NCBI RefSeq assembly: GCF_900141785.1
Contig: NZ_FQYP01000004.1
Coordinates: 310,001 to 374,000, forward strand
Length of the DNA: 64,000 bases
Origin: Aquimarina spongiae
GTDB lineage: Bacteria > Bacteroidota > Bacteroidia > Flavobacteriales > Flavobacteriaceae
Direction: 5' to 3'
The notes under the pieces are model-generated. The model had not been told where the DNA came from. It saw nothing but the letters and a program-made list of their open reading frames with translations, and did not search any database. The translations under genes were made by a program, and so were the position numbers. This document shows positions 42,077 to 51,351 of this stretch, one piece after another. Numbering within the stretch: position 1 is the first letter of the stretch; each line of letters begins with the position of its first letter.

Positions 42077-43528
42077 ATGCTTCAAAATGAACTTTTTAAC
42101 AATGTTATTCAAGACCTTAATGCGGGGTATTGGGAGTTATATGTAGATCCCGATCGTGAAATTTGGTCAGAAAAGTTCTACACAAATATTGGTTTTCAAA
42201 GAGTCGAAGTAGAAGAAAATATTGATTATTTCCTTAGCCATTTAATTCATAAAGAAGATATCGATCTCTTTCGAGATAACTTTCTCAATTATAGAAAAAA
42301 TAGCATTGATTTTAAGCAGCATATTAAGATCCTCACCAAAGACGGAAGCTATAAGTTGTTTAGATGCGCTACCAATCAGGAATTACCAGTAAACATCAAA
42401 TCCGAGGTGCTACTGATTTTCTTCATTGAAATAAAACTGGAACCTGAACAGGATATTTCGAAAGATAATTTCTACTACAAAGAAACGGCCCAGATGACCG
42501 CTACAGGGAGTTGGTATGTAGATTTTCATAATAGAAAGAGCTATTGGGATTTTGAAACAAGACGTATATTAGAATATCCAGATGATTATATTCCTTCTTT
42601 AAAAGATTCTGCCAGTTATTATACCGAAGATTGTAGACAACAAGCTGCAGATCTATTTTTTAATTGTGCAATGGCTGGAACACCTTTTAATACTGAAATT
42701 AAAATGGTCACGGCCAACGGTCGAATTTTTTGGGTAAAGGCTATAGGAAAACCTGTTTATAACGAGAGTAAAGAAATTATTGGTATTCGAGGGGTGTTTC
42801 AAGATATCGATGAGGTGAAAAGTAAAGAATTGAGATTGGAGCGATCTCTGGAGATTATTGCTTCGCAAAATTCTAGGCTTTTTAATTTTGCTCATATTGT
42901 ATCTCATAATTTAAGATCTCATACCAGTAATTTGTCATTACTCGTTCAATTGATTGAAGATGTAGAAAACCCGGACGAGAAAATAGGATTGATTAATGAA
43001 ATCAAGGAAATCTCCTCAAGTCTAAATACCACCATAGAACACCTTAATGAAATTGTTGCAATCCATACCAACAAAGATCAGGAAAAGAAAATAGTAAAGT
43101 TTCAGGATGCATTGAACATTGTGACCAATGGTATAGGTCAAATGATCTCTTTAAGCAATACTCAGATTATTACCGACTTTACCAGACTCAATGAGATTAG
43201 TTATATACCTGCATACCTTGAGAGTATCTTGTTAAATCTAATAACAAATGCGATAAAATATAAACACCCTGACCGAGACCCTATCATAGCCATAAAAGCA
43301 TACGAAGAAGAGGGTTCGAACTATTTAAAAGTATCAGATAATGGTAGAGGTATCGATATGAAACTTTTTAAAGATAAAATATTCGGGATGTACAAAACCT
43401 TTCATTACAATAAGGATGCTGTTGGTATAGGCTTGTTCTTAACCAAAAATCAAATAGAATCGTTAGACGGAAGTATATCTGTAGAAAGCGAAGTAGATAA
43501 AGGAACCACTTTTTTGATCGAATTTTAA
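42077..43528 (+). CDS. PAS-domain sensor histidine kinase, cytosolic
   Basis: A 483-residue kinase without membrane helix. Two PAS/PAC domains (about 5-125 and 135-255; GVFQDIDEVKSKEL marks the second PAC end) precede a HisKA-like dimerisation helix with the phospho-accepting His in FAHIVSHNLRSHTSN, then a HATPase domain with NLITNAIKYKHPDRD (N box), VSDNGRGIDM (G1) and GIGLFLTKNQIE (G2). The response regulator 18 nt downstream is its evident partner. Sensed signal is cytosolic and unknown. Confidence 0.92.
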   Translation: MLQNELFNNVIQDLNAGYWELYVDPDREIWSEKFYTNIGFQRVEVEENIDYFLSHLIHKEDIDLFRDNFLNYRKNSIDFKQHIKILTKDGSYKLFRCATNQELPVNIKSEVLLIFFIEIKLEPEQDISKDNFYYKETAQMTATGSWYVDFHNRKSYWDFETRRILEYPDDYIPSLKDSASYYTEDCRQQAADLFFNCAMAGTPFNTEIKMVTANGRIFWVKAIGKPVYNESKEIIGIRGVFQDIDEVKSKELRLERSLEIIASQNSRLFNFAHIVSHNLRSHTSNLSLLVQLIEDVENPDEKIGLINEIKEISSSLNTTIEHLNEIVAIHTNKDQEKKIVKFQDALNIVTNGIGQMISLSNTQIITDFTRLNEISYIPAYLESILLNLITNAIKYKHPDRDPIIAIKAYEEEGSNYLKVSDNGRGIDMKLFKDKIFGMYKTFHYNKDAVGIGLFLTKNQIESLDGSISVESEVDKGTTFLIEF

Positions 43529-43546
43529 AACTAACACCCCATTATT

Positions 43547-43957
43547 ATGAGCCAAATAGGATTAGCTTGTATTATAGATGACGACAACATGTACGTCAAT
43601 CTGGTAAAACGGATTGTCGAAGCCAAAAAACTGTGTAAGAATCTTATGATATTTCAAAACGGGATGGAAGCCCTGGAGTATTTTGAAGCGTTACTCAACA
43701 ACCTCGAGAAGAAATGTATTCCTGAAATTATTTTCCTGGACCTGAATATGCCAATTATGGACGGATGGGAATTTCTGGAGAACTTTACCAAGATAGAAAA
43801 CAAATTAGGAAAAACCATTACTTTATACATTGTGAGCTCATCAATAAATCCTGTGGATATTGAAAGAGCCAAACAATCGAATACGGTGAAAGATTATTTG
43901 ATCAAACCCGTAACAATACATGATCTTGAATCTATTTTTTTGAATCCGGCATCATAA
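43547..43957 (+). CDS. Single-domain response regulator
   Basis: A 136-residue CheY-like receiver with no output domain: acidic pocket IIDDDN, phospho-acceptor Asp in EIIFLDLNMPIMDGWEF, Thr/Ser in LYIVSSSINP and Lys in DYLIKPVTI. It forms an operon with the PAS kinase. It most likely passes phosphate on or acts by protein contact, as in other flavobacterial Rcp-like pairs. Confidence 0.92.
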   Translation: MSQIGLACIIDDDNMYVNLVKRIVEAKKLCKNLMIFQNGMEALEYFEALLNNLEKKCIPEIIFLDLNMPIMDGWEFLENFTKIENKLGKTITLYIVSSSINPVDIERAKQSNTVKDYLIKPVTIHDLESIFLNPAS

Positions 43958-43981
43958 AAAAAGGCCTCTTTTATGAGGCCT
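43955..43981 (-). terminator. Terminator between the response regulator and pyk
   Basis: AGGCCTC (43962-43968) and GAGGCCT (43975-43981) with a six-nt loop; on the minus strand it is followed by seven T residues, so it serves pyk. It may also slow transcription from the response regulator side. Confidence 0.75.
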
Positions 43982-44006
43982 AGCTATTTTGTGAAAATTG
44001 TATTTT

Positions 44007-45434
44007 TTAGATCTGAGATACTCTCAACGTATTCACCATTCCTTTTGAGGTAATAGGCATAGCTGCCAGATTGATTAGCATATCTCCAGATTGCACAAAT
44101 CCGCGTTCTTCAGCCATTTTATTGATATCTTCTACGGTCTCATCTGTACTAACAAATTTATCATAGAAAAAAGCTTTTACTCCCCAAAGTAAACTTAATT
44201 GAGATAGAATTCGCTTATTACTAGTAAACACCAAAATATGTGCATCAGGTCTCCAGGCAGAAATCTGAAAAGCAGTATATCCACTATTGGTCAATGTACA
44301 AATCGCTTTTGCTTCAATTTCATTGGCCATTGTCGCAGCATGATAACAAATGGATTTGGTAATAAATCTATTGGTTCTGATATGAGGTGGTTTTTGAGGT
44401 ACAGTAATTAACTCTGATTTTTCAACACTTTTAATCACCTTAGACATAGTTTCTATAACCTGAACAGGATACTTCCCAACCGAGGTTTCACCAGATAACA
44501 TCACTGCATCTGCTCCATCCATTACTGAGTTCGCGACATCGTTCACCTCTGCTCTTGTAGGAGTAAGGCTATCGATCATGGTCTCCATCATTTGTGTGGC
44601 AATAATTACAGGTATTCTAGCCGTCTTTGCCTTCAACACCAGTTTTTTCTGTATCAAAGGAACTTCTTGTGCAGGAATCTCTACACCAAGATCTCCTCTG
44701 GCTACCATGAGACCATCACAATAAGCTACAATTTTATCTATATTTTCTACACCTTCTGGTTTCTCTATTTTGGCAACAATCGGGATCTTATGTTCGCTAT
44801 GCTCCTTTATTAAGTCCTGAAGTTCCATCAAGTCCTGCGCATGTCTTACAAAGGATAAAGCAATCCAGTCCACTTCTTGCTGGCAAGCAAAAATGGCATC
44901 GTTGATGTCTTTTTCTGTTAGTGCTGGTAAAGAAATATTAGTATTAGGTAGATTGACTCCTTTTTTGGATTTTAAAGGTCCTCCTTGAATAACTTTGGCA
45001 GTAACGGTATCCTTACTATTAGAAGAAACCACTTCAAAAATCAGTTTCCCGTCGTCTAATAAGATTCGTTCTCCTTTTTTTACATCCCTCGGGAAATTCT
45101 CGTAATTCATAAAAACCTTTTCTGAAGTACCTTCAAAAGGTTTTCCTGTTACAAAATTTATAGTATCTCCTTTATTTACTATAATATCCCCCTTCATGAC
45201 ACCAACCCTCAATTTAGGGCCTTGTAAATCTGCTAATATTGATGGGGTATAGTTATGCGTGTCACTAAGTTCACGGATGATTTTTATTTTTTCTTTTACA
45301 TCATCATAGTTGGCATGCGAAAAATTGATCCTGAATACATTTACACCAGCATCAAGCATTTTCTTAAGAATTTGCTTTGTGCTAGTAGCAGGACCCAGGG
45401 TAGCAACTATTTTGGTTCTTTTACGTTTTGGCAT
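44007..45434 (-). CDS. pyk: Pyruvate kinase
   Basis: A 475-residue glycolytic enzyme converting phosphoenolpyruvate and ADP to pyruvate and ATP. Clear motifs: TKIVATLGPAT, NVFRINFSHANYD, the active-site IPIVAKIEKPEG, MVARGDLGVEIP, and VMDGADAVMLSGETSVGKYP. Length is normal. Its ATG overlaps the last base of the upstream stop (TAATG), so it is translationally coupled to the IPExxxVDY gene. Confidence 0.97.
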   Translation of the reverse strand: MPKRKRTKIVATLGPATSTKQILKKMLDAGVNVFRINFSHANYDDVKEKIKIIRELSDTHNYTPSILADLQGPKLRVGVMKGDIIVNKGDTINFVTGKPFEGTSEKVFMNYENFPRDVKKGERILLDDGKLIFEVVSSNSKDTVTAKVIQGGPLKSKKGVNLPNTNISLPALTEKDINDAIFACQQEVDWIALSFVRHAQDLMELQDLIKEHSEHKIPIVAKIEKPEGVENIDKIVAYCDGLMVARGDLGVEIPAQEVPLIQKKLVLKAKTARIPVIIATQMMETMIDSLTPTRAEVNDVANSVMDGADAVMLSGETSVGKYPVQVIETMSKVIKSVEKSELITVPQKPPHIRTNRFITKSICYHAATMANEIEAKAICTLTNSGYTAFQISAWRPDAHILVFTSNKRILSQLSLLWGVKAFFYDKFVSTDETVEDINKMAEERGFVQSGDMLINLAAMPITSKGMVNTLRVSQI

Positions 45435-45925
45435 TACTCAAATATTAAGTTGTTTTTTGATTTAAGTTCTTTATGTTCTACTGGATATGCGGTAACAATT
45501 TGTGATATACCTAGCATATCTGATAGCATGGGTTTACTCAAAAATGTAGTCGCCTCTGTTTCTATTTTTAGAAAATAATCTACATTTTTCAATTCTGGTA
45601 TTAAATACTTCGTTACATAGGTCTCTTCAGCAGTCTCAAAAAGTCCTGTATTGGCAGGGTTTTGTGAAACTATATTCGTTCGGAATTGATTTGCAAACAG
45701 ATGATATGTATTGTATTTAAAATGATCTTCATATTGATAAATAGGAAAACTGGCTACCAGATTGTCATATTCAAAATTGACATCTTCTTCTTTTCTGAAT
45801 AACTGTAACCCCAAATGCTTATTTAATAAAAATGCTAAACGATATGAAGCTAATGAACAGTGAATGGCAATCAGTTCATACTCATCGTCGGTAATTGCAT
45901 CCAATACTAACCGCTGAACAGCCAC
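45434..45925 (-). CDS. IPExxxVDY-family protein
   Basis: A 163-residue cytosolic protein of a Bacteroidota family named for the motif, here IPELKNVDYF near residue 110. The N-terminal part includes YELIAIHCSLASYRLAFLLN. No molecular function is known, but the family is very often next to pyk, as here, with a one-base overlap. There is no ATG near the start; the first codon is GTG at 45925, since an in-frame stop lies two codons further upstream. Confidence 0.87.
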   Translation of the reverse strand: MAVQRLVLDAITDDEYELIAIHCSLASYRLAFLLNKHLGLQLFRKEEDVNFEYDNLVASFPIYQYEDHFKYNTYHLFANQFRTNIVSQNPANTGLFETAEETYVTKYLIPELKNVDYFLKIETEATTFLSKPMLSDMLGISQIVTAYPVEHKELKSKNNLIFE

Positions 45926-46104
45926 TTTTATTTACTTTTTTTATCAGAATTAACGCGAAATATACAAATAATTTTAAGCAGGAACTTTAATTAAATCTAA
46001 AGTTATTATACGAAAACGATTGAGTTAGTATCTTTTATAAAAAAATCTGTTTTTGATTAGGAATCGTTCATAATAAACGACTTAAAAGTATGGTATTGTT
46101 ACAT

Positions 46105-46842
46105 TTATCTTGGGCTTATTTTACTTTGTAATGCAAAATATGCTCTTTTTGAAGCTTTTTCTTCAGCTTTCTTTTTTGAAGTGGCCCGTGCTTTGGCCAC
46201 TACTTTTTCATCGATCCACAATTTGACTGCAAAATGCTTCATCTCATCACGACCTGTGTCTTCGTAGATTTCGTAATTGAAGGCATTTTTTTCTTTTTGA
46301 CACCATTCTATCAGCAAACTTTTGTAGCTGATTACCTGCCCTTCGAGACTTTCAATATCTACATAAGGGTCTATAACGGCTTCTTTGATAAATCGTTCAC
46401 AATACAGGAACCCTCTGTCCAAATAAATAGCACCAATAAGCGCTTCAAAAAGATTTCCGTGGATATTGATTCCGAATTGTGTTTTAGGGATATTGGTTCT
46501 TACCAGCTCAATGAGTTTTAGGTCTTTCCCTAATTCGTTTAAGTGTTTTCTACTTACCACTTTTGCTCTCATTTTGGTAAGATATCCCTCGTTTCCTTCA
46601 GGAACTTCTTTAAAAAGATGTGCAGCGATTACGCTACTCAACATTGCATCACCCAAGAATTCCAGCCTTTCATAGTTGATGGCATTCCCTTGTTTATCTT
46701 TTAGATTTAGAGATCTATGGGTGAAAGCCTTTTCGTAAGGCTCAATATTTTTAGGTTTGAATCCAAGTATCTTTTGGATTCTAACAAAAAAATTCCCGTT
46801 CTTTTCAGATCGGGAACTTAATATGTTTCGAATAACATTCAT
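46105..46842 (-). CDS. rnc: Ribonuclease III
   Basis: A 245-residue double-strand-specific endoribonuclease for rRNA and mRNA processing. The catalytic signature NYERLEFLGDAML (near residue 60) and LFEALIGAIYLDRGF with the second acid are present; a C-terminal double-stranded RNA-binding domain runs from about 165 (YKSLLIEWCQKEKNAFNY) to the end, with ATSKKKAEEKASKRA. ATG at 46842, four nucleotides after the fabF stop. The acpP-fabF-rnc order is a widespread arrangement. Confidence 0.95.
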   Translation of the reverse strand: MNVIRNILSSRSEKNGNFFVRIQKILGFKPKNIEPYEKAFTHRSLNLKDKQGNAINYERLEFLGDAMLSSVIAAHLFKEVPEGNEGYLTKMRAKVVSRKHLNELGKDLKLIELVRTNIPKTQFGINIHGNLFEALIGAIYLDRGFLYCERFIKEAVIDPYVDIESLEGQVISYKSLLIEWCQKEKNAFNYEIYEDTGRDEMKHFAVKLWIDEKVVAKARATSKKKAEEKASKRAYFALQSKISPR

Positions 46843-46846
46843 GCTA

Positions 46847-48100
46847 TTATTCGTCTAATTTCTTAAATAACACACATGCATTATGACCTCCGAAGCCAAA
46901 TGTATTGCTCATTGCATACGTAATGTCACGTTTTTGCGACTTGTTCAAGGTCAAGTTCAAACTTGGATCTATGTTCTCATCTACTGTAGAATGATTGATG
47001 GTAGGAGGTACAATACTATTTTTCATAGCAAGTATAGAGGCAATAGCTTCTATAGCACCTGCAGCACCAAGTAGATGACCTGTCATAGATTTTGTTGAGT
47101 TGATATTGATGTTTGATGCATGTTCTCCAAATACCTTAGTAATTGCTTTTAACTCTGCTACATCTCCTAATGGAGTTGATGTACCATGCGTATTTATAGC
47201 ATCTACTTCTTCTGGAGAGACACCAGCATCTCTCAAACAATTTAGCATTACACGCTCTACTCCAATTCCGTCAGGATGAGGAGCGGTCATGTGATAAGCA
47301 TCACTAGACATTCCACCTCCAACGATTTCGGCATAGATTTTTGCACCTCGTGCTTTGGCGTGTTCGTATTCTTCAAGAATTAAAGCTCCAGCTCCTTCGC
47401 CAAGAACAAAACCATCTCTGGTAGCGTCGAATGGCCTTGAAGCAGTTTCAGGACTTTCGTTTCTTGTTGATAACGCATGCATTGCATTAAAACCACCCAT
47501 ACCAGCAATGGTAACTGCAGCTTCACTTCCTCCAGTAACAATAATATCACAATGTCCTAAACGAATATAGTTTAAGGCATCGATCATTGCGTTTGCGGAC
47601 GAAGCACAGGCAGAAACTGTGGTATAGTTAGGTCCCATAAAACCATTTCGAATAGAAATATGACCAGGAGCAATGTCGGCGATCATTTTAGGAATAAAGA
47701 AAGGATTAAAACGGGGAGTCCCGTTTCCATTGGCGTAGCCAATTACTTCTTCCTGAAAAGTCTCTAAACCTCCAATTCCGGCACCCCAAATTACACCAAC
47801 TCTAAATTTGTCAACCTTTTCCAGATCAATAGCAGCATCTTTAATTGCTTCTTCAGAAGAAACTATAGCATACTGCGCAAATTTATCCAGTTTGCGAACT
47901 TGTTTTCTGTCAAAAAAATCTGTGGGATTGTAGTCCTTGACTTCGCAAGCAAATTTAGTCTTGAAATTTTCGGTGTCGAAATAAGTAATAGGGGCGCAAC
48001 CGCTTTTCCCGTTTACTAACCCCTCCCAATATGATTCAATATTGTTACCGATTGGTGTCAATGCACCAAGTCCAGTGACTACAACTCGCTTAAGACTCAT
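46847..48100 (-). CDS. fabF: 3-oxoacyl-ACP synthase II
   Basis: A 417-residue condensing enzyme of fatty-acid elongation. The Cys-His-His triad is visible in TVSACASSANAM (Cys), NTHGTSTPLGD (His) and KSMTGHLLGAAG (His), and the C-terminal NTFGFGGHN is the usual loop. Length normal. It follows acpP, its substrate carrier, by 17 nt. Confidence 0.97.
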   Translation of the reverse strand: MSLKRVVVTGLGALTPIGNNIESYWEGLVNGKSGCAPITYFDTENFKTKFACEVKDYNPTDFFDRKQVRKLDKFAQYAIVSSEEAIKDAAIDLEKVDKFRVGVIWGAGIGGLETFQEEVIGYANGNGTPRFNPFFIPKMIADIAPGHISIRNGFMGPNYTTVSACASSANAMIDALNYIRLGHCDIIVTGGSEAAVTIAGMGGFNAMHALSTRNESPETASRPFDATRDGFVLGEGAGALILEEYEHAKARGAKIYAEIVGGGMSSDAYHMTAPHPDGIGVERVMLNCLRDAGVSPEEVDAINTHGTSTPLGDVAELKAITKVFGEHASNININSTKSMTGHLLGAAGAIEAIASILAMKNSIVPPTINHSTVDENIDPSLNLTLNKSQKRDITYAMSNTFGFGGHNACVLFKKLDE

Positions 48101-48117
48101 ACTCTGTTGTGAAGTTA

Positions 48118-48351
48118 TTACTTTGCGTCTTCGATATAAGATATTGCTTGTCCAACGGTAGCAATATTTTCTGCTTGATCATCTGGAATTTGAATATCGA
48201 ATTCTTTTTCGAATTCCATAATCAATTCTACAGTGTCTAGCGAATCTGCGCCTAGGTCGTTTGTGAAGCTAGCTTCATTAACTACCTCATTTTCGTCTAC
48301 ACCTAATTTGTCAACGATTATCGCTTTTACTCTTGATGCAATGTCTGACAT
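48118..48351 (-). CDS. acpP: Acyl carrier protein
   Basis: A 77-residue acidic four-helix protein that carries growing acyl chains. The phosphopantetheine site is the Ser in [16 protein letters not shown]. First gene of the acpP-fabF-rnc operon, with an exact -7 box 32 nt upstream. Confidence 0.97.
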   Translation of the reverse strand: MSDIASRVKAIIVDKLGVDENEVVNEASFTNDLGADSLDTVELIMEFEKEFDIQIPDDQAENIATVGQAISYIEDAK

Positions 48352-48382
48352 AATGTTTAATTTTAATTTTTAATTTAGGAGG

Positions 48383-48390
48383 CAAAAATA
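48383..48390 (-). promoter_or_regulatory. -7 box of the acpP operon
   Basis: On the minus strand TATTTTTG (48390-48383) matches TAnnTTTG. No clear TTG at -33. The remaining 48391-48534 is AT-rich spacer that must also hold the purN promoter. Confidence 0.45.
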
Positions 48391-48534
48391 AAAAACTTTA
48401 TTTTAAAACCCCATAATCCCGTAAAAATGTATTTGCCTTTTTATCAAATATAGGGAAACTATTAGGTTTTGCCGCCTATTATGTTAATAATAATTGTTTT
48501 TTTTGTGCTTTATTAATCAACAACTTTAGGACTT

Positions 48535-49110
48535 ATGAAGCGTATTATAATTTTTGCTTCGGGCTCTGGTACCAATGCCGAAAACATCATCAAATATTTT
48601 CAAAAGTTAAAAACTGCCGAGGTCACACATGTGTTCTCTAACAACCAGCGTGCCAAAGTTTTACGTCGAGCTCATGACCTAAAAGTAAAGGCATTGCACT
48701 TTGATAGAGCCTCGTTTTATGATACCAACGAAGTACTCAATATTTTAAAAGATGCGCAACCAGATCTCATCGTACTAGCAGGATTTCTATGGATTTTCCC
48801 AAAGAAGATTATCGACGTATTTCCGGATCAGGTGATCAATATTCATCCAGCGTTGCTTCCAAAATATGGAGGAAAAGGAATGTATGGTCACCATGTACAT
48901 GAAGCAGTAGTAAGAAATCAAGAAAAAGAAAGTGGAATTACTATTCATTATGTAAACGAGCACTACGATGAAGGCGCCATTATCTTTCAGGCAAAAACAG
49001 CGATCACAGAAGAGGACACTCCAGAAGATGTGGCCAATGCCATTCATCAATTAGAATATAAACATTTCCCTGTCGTTATAGAAAAGGTGTTAGCTCTGAA
49101 TGAAGAATAA
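48535..49110 (+). CDS. purN: Phosphoribosylglycinamide formyltransferase
   Basis: A 191-residue enzyme of purine synthesis that transfers a formyl group from 10-formyl-THF to GAR. Motifs: FASGSGTNAENII at the start, AGFLWIFPKKII, the catalytic Asn-His in VINIHPALLPKYGGKGMYG, and HYVNEHYDEGAIIFQ. Divergent from acpP. ATG at 48535. A PurF-like gene lies 3 kb further on. Confidence 0.95.
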   Translation: MKRIIIFASGSGTNAENIIKYFQKLKTAEVTHVFSNNQRAKVLRRAHDLKVKALHFDRASFYDTNEVLNILKDAQPDLIVLAGFLWIFPKKIIDVFPDQVINIHPALLPKYGGKGMYGHHVHEAVVRNQEKESGITIHYVNEHYDEGAIIFQAKTAITEEDTPEDVANAIHQLEYKHFPVVIEKVLALNEE

Positions 49111-49162
49111 CTGTTTCTTCAGAACAAATAGTATATAGTACAAATCAATTTTTTGGATACAA

Positions 49163-49798
49163 ATGGCTAAAAAGGAAAAGTTTTATGTGGTTTGGGAAGG
49201 TCATCGCCCTGGGATTTATACCAAATGGGATGATTGTAAAGCCGCGGTAAAGGGGTACGCCAATGCAAAATATAAATCTTTTGAGTCATTCGATGTTGCA
49301 AAAAAGGCATACAATGGAGACTATGAAGATTATAAAGGTAAAAGCAAGCCTAAAAAAACCTTATCTCCACAGGAGCTTGCAAAAATAGGAGAGCCCAATC
49401 TATATTCTATCGCTGTAGACGCCGCCTCAAGTGGTAATCCTGGAAAAATGGAATACCGAGGAGTGGATACACAAACCGAAAAACAGCTTTTTCATCAGGG
49501 GCCTTTTCCGCAAGGTACCAACAATATAGGTGAGTTTCTGGCTCTTGTTCACGGACTGGCCTATCTAAAAAAGAAAAATAGCGACCGTATCATCTATTCA
49601 GACTCTAAAATTGCCATCGGTTGGGTCAAACAAAAAACGTGTAAAACCAAATTGAAACGAACACCCAAAAATGCAGAAATGTTTGATTTGGTGGACCGTG
49701 CTATCCAATGGCTTAAAGAAAATAGGTACACTACCAAAATTGTAAAATGGGAAACCAAAGCATGGGGAGAAATCCCCGCTGATTTTGGAAGAAAGTAG
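49163..49798 (+). CDS. rnhA: Ribonuclease H with viroplasmin-type domain
   Basis: A 211-residue protein. The N-terminal 45 residues form a caulimovirus-viroplasmin/RNase H1 hybrid-binding domain (KFYVVWEGHRPGIYTKWDDC), which binds RNA-DNA hybrids. The RNase H domain has the acids in IAVDAASSGNPG, NNIGEFLALVHGL and IIYSDSKIAIGW, and a C-terminal ADFGRK with the fourth Asp. It degrades RNA in hybrids. This domain order is common in Bacteroidota. Confidence 0.94.
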   Translation: MAKKEKFYVVWEGHRPGIYTKWDDCKAAVKGYANAKYKSFESFDVAKKAYNGDYEDYKGKSKPKKTLSPQELAKIGEPNLYSIAVDAASSGNPGKMEYRGVDTQTEKQLFHQGPFPQGTNNIGEFLALVHGLAYLKKKNSDRIIYSDSKIAIGWVKQKTCKTKLKRTPKNAEMFDLVDRAIQWLKENRYTTKIVKWETKAWGEIPADFGRK

Positions 49799-49815
49799 CT
49801 TTCAAAATCAAAGCC

Positions 49816-49834
49816 AATGCTAAGGCATTTTTGT
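49816..49834 (+). terminator. Weak terminator after rnhA
   Basis: AATGC (49816-49820), loop TAAG, GCATT (49825-49829), then T residues. A five-pair stem, so low strength. The rest of 49799-49999 shows nothing I can assign. Confidence 0.35.
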
Positions 49835-49999
49835 AATATGTTGTATTAAAGTTCTGATAGAGTATACGGCGGTTTTAGGGTTGTATTATTTTTTGATAAA
49901 CCAGATGATCTATCAATTAATGATTGGATTTTCATGTTTATTCTCATACCCTGCTTTTTTTATTTTCCATATTTTAAAGTTAGTTGCAAAATTTCATTC

Positions 50000-50488
50000 A
50001 TGCTCAAAAAAATAAATGAACAAGTTAAAAAATTCGAGTTTTTTCTAGTAGGTAGAGACAATATCACATTTATAATTTTTTCTTTTTTGATCTTGCTTGT
50101 TATCATAACACCTATTGGAATGCTAAAATACATTTTTGACATAACCGCAACCAATAGCGTAATGAAGGACAAAAATATATTCGAAAGTTTTATTATAGGT
50201 GTAATTTTAGTACCATTATTAGAAACTTTAATTTTTCAAATAGGGGTCATTAAGATTTCACTGTATTTTAATAAAAATAAGACATTGGCAATCCTTAGCT
50301 CTGCTCTAGCATTTGGACTTACTCATATATTTAATGCTTACTATTTTGTGTATGCTTTTGGCATCGGATTGTATTTTGCCTATTTATATTTTCTTTCGTT
50401 AAAAAAAGGAATAAAACCTTTTTGGTCATTATCTGTCGTACATGCTCTATTCAATTTGACGGTTTTTTGCTTCAAATTTGTATTTTAA
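50000..50488 (+). CDS. CPBP-like intramembrane protein with degenerate motif
   Basis: A 162-residue membrane protein with about five helices. The pattern PLLETLIFQIGVIK, then AFGLTHIFN and a final VVHALFNLTVF matches the three motifs of the CPBP (CAAX protease and bacteriocin-processing) family, but the first motif, normally EExxxR, is ETLIFQ: one Glu is kept, the second Glu and the Arg are lost. Both histidine motifs are intact. Activity is therefore uncertain. Start ATG at 50000; an ATG at 49934 would add 22 residues of hydrophobic sequence. Unlike its neighbours it is AT-rich and may be a recent arrival. Confidence 0.72.
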   Translation: MLKKINEQVKKFEFFLVGRDNITFIIFSFLILLVIITPIGMLKYIFDITATNSVMKDKNIFESFIIGVILVPLLETLIFQIGVIKISLYFNKNKTLAILSSALAFGLTHIFNAYYFVYAFGIGLYFAYLYFLSLKKGIKPFWSLSVVHALFNLTVFCFKFVF

Positions 50489-50672
50489 AACATTGCAAAG
50501 CCCTTTTATTTCAAAAAAACATATCGTGATATTTTATTTATTATGTACAAACACCAATGTCGATTATACTTTCTTAACTCATTTTAACATCATGAAATAG
50601 TAATCATTTATAAAACTTTCCTACTAAATAGCTGTATCATATTCTGAAAAACCAAATCAAAAGCCATTTAGG

Positions 50673-51272
50673 ATGAAAAAAGTATACTACCTTCTCCTGT
50701 TTTTATTGCCTTTTTTAACCTCTGCTCAGGACGCGTGGAAACTCGCCAAGAAAGACAAAAACATTCAAATCTGGACAAGAAATTTTGAAAACAGTAAATA
50801 CAAAGAATTCAAGGCTGTTACAAAAATAAAGGTGTCGATTGATGCAGTAGTAAAGGAGTTATTAGATGCTCCTATGTATACCGCAAATTGTGAAGAAGGA
50901 GTAAGTCATCTCGTAAAAGTTAATCAGAATAACGAACATATTTTTTATGCGAGAAATGAGTTTCCTTGGCCAATCAAAGACAGAGATGTAGTATCAAAAA
51001 TACGTGTGGAGCGAATCGCGCCCAATAAAGTTAAACTTTCTATTAATGCTGCTCCCAACGAAATACCTACCCTTAAAAGCACTCTAAGAATACAGGATTT
51101 AATTGGCTATTGGCTCTTGGAAGAGGATCAAAATGGGGTAAAAGTAACACAACAACTGTATATCGACCCAGAAGGGACATTGCCTCCATTCATCACAAAC
51201 TCGCTACTGGTAACCGGACCATTCAGAACCTTTATGGAGCTTAGAGACAAGCTTCAAAATATGGATTCTTAA
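50673..51272 (+). CDS. Exported START-domain protein
   Basis: A 199-residue protein with signal MKKVYYLLLFLLPFLTSAQ and one START/SRPBCC-fold domain, recognised by DKNIQIWTRNFENSKYKEFK, NEFPWPIKDRDVVSKIRV and a final helix (GPFRTFMELRDKL). START domains hold lipids or other hydrophobic molecules in a deep pocket; the ligand is unknown. Probably periplasmic. Preceded by a 184-bp gap without visible features. Confidence 0.86.
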   Translation: MKKVYYLLLFLLPFLTSAQDAWKLAKKDKNIQIWTRNFENSKYKEFKAVTKIKVSIDAVVKELLDAPMYTANCEEGVSHLVKVNQNNEHIFYARNEFPWPIKDRDVVSKIRVERIAPNKVKLSINAAPNEIPTLKSTLRIQDLIGYWLLEEDQNGVKVTQQLYIDPEGTLPPFITNSLLVTGPFRTFMELRDKLQNMDS

Positions 51273-51322
51273 CGCAGAACCAAGAAGACTCCTTTTTTAG
51301 GTATCCCTTGAAAAGGAAAGTG

Positions 51323-51330
51323 TATATTTG
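51323..51330 (+). promoter_or_regulatory. -7 box of the PfkB-kinase gene
   Basis: TATATTTG, an exact TAnnTTTG match, 21 nt before the ATG at 51352. No good -33 TTG at the right distance. Confidence 0.45.
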
Positions 51331-51351
51331 CAAAAAAATTATAAGCTATTT

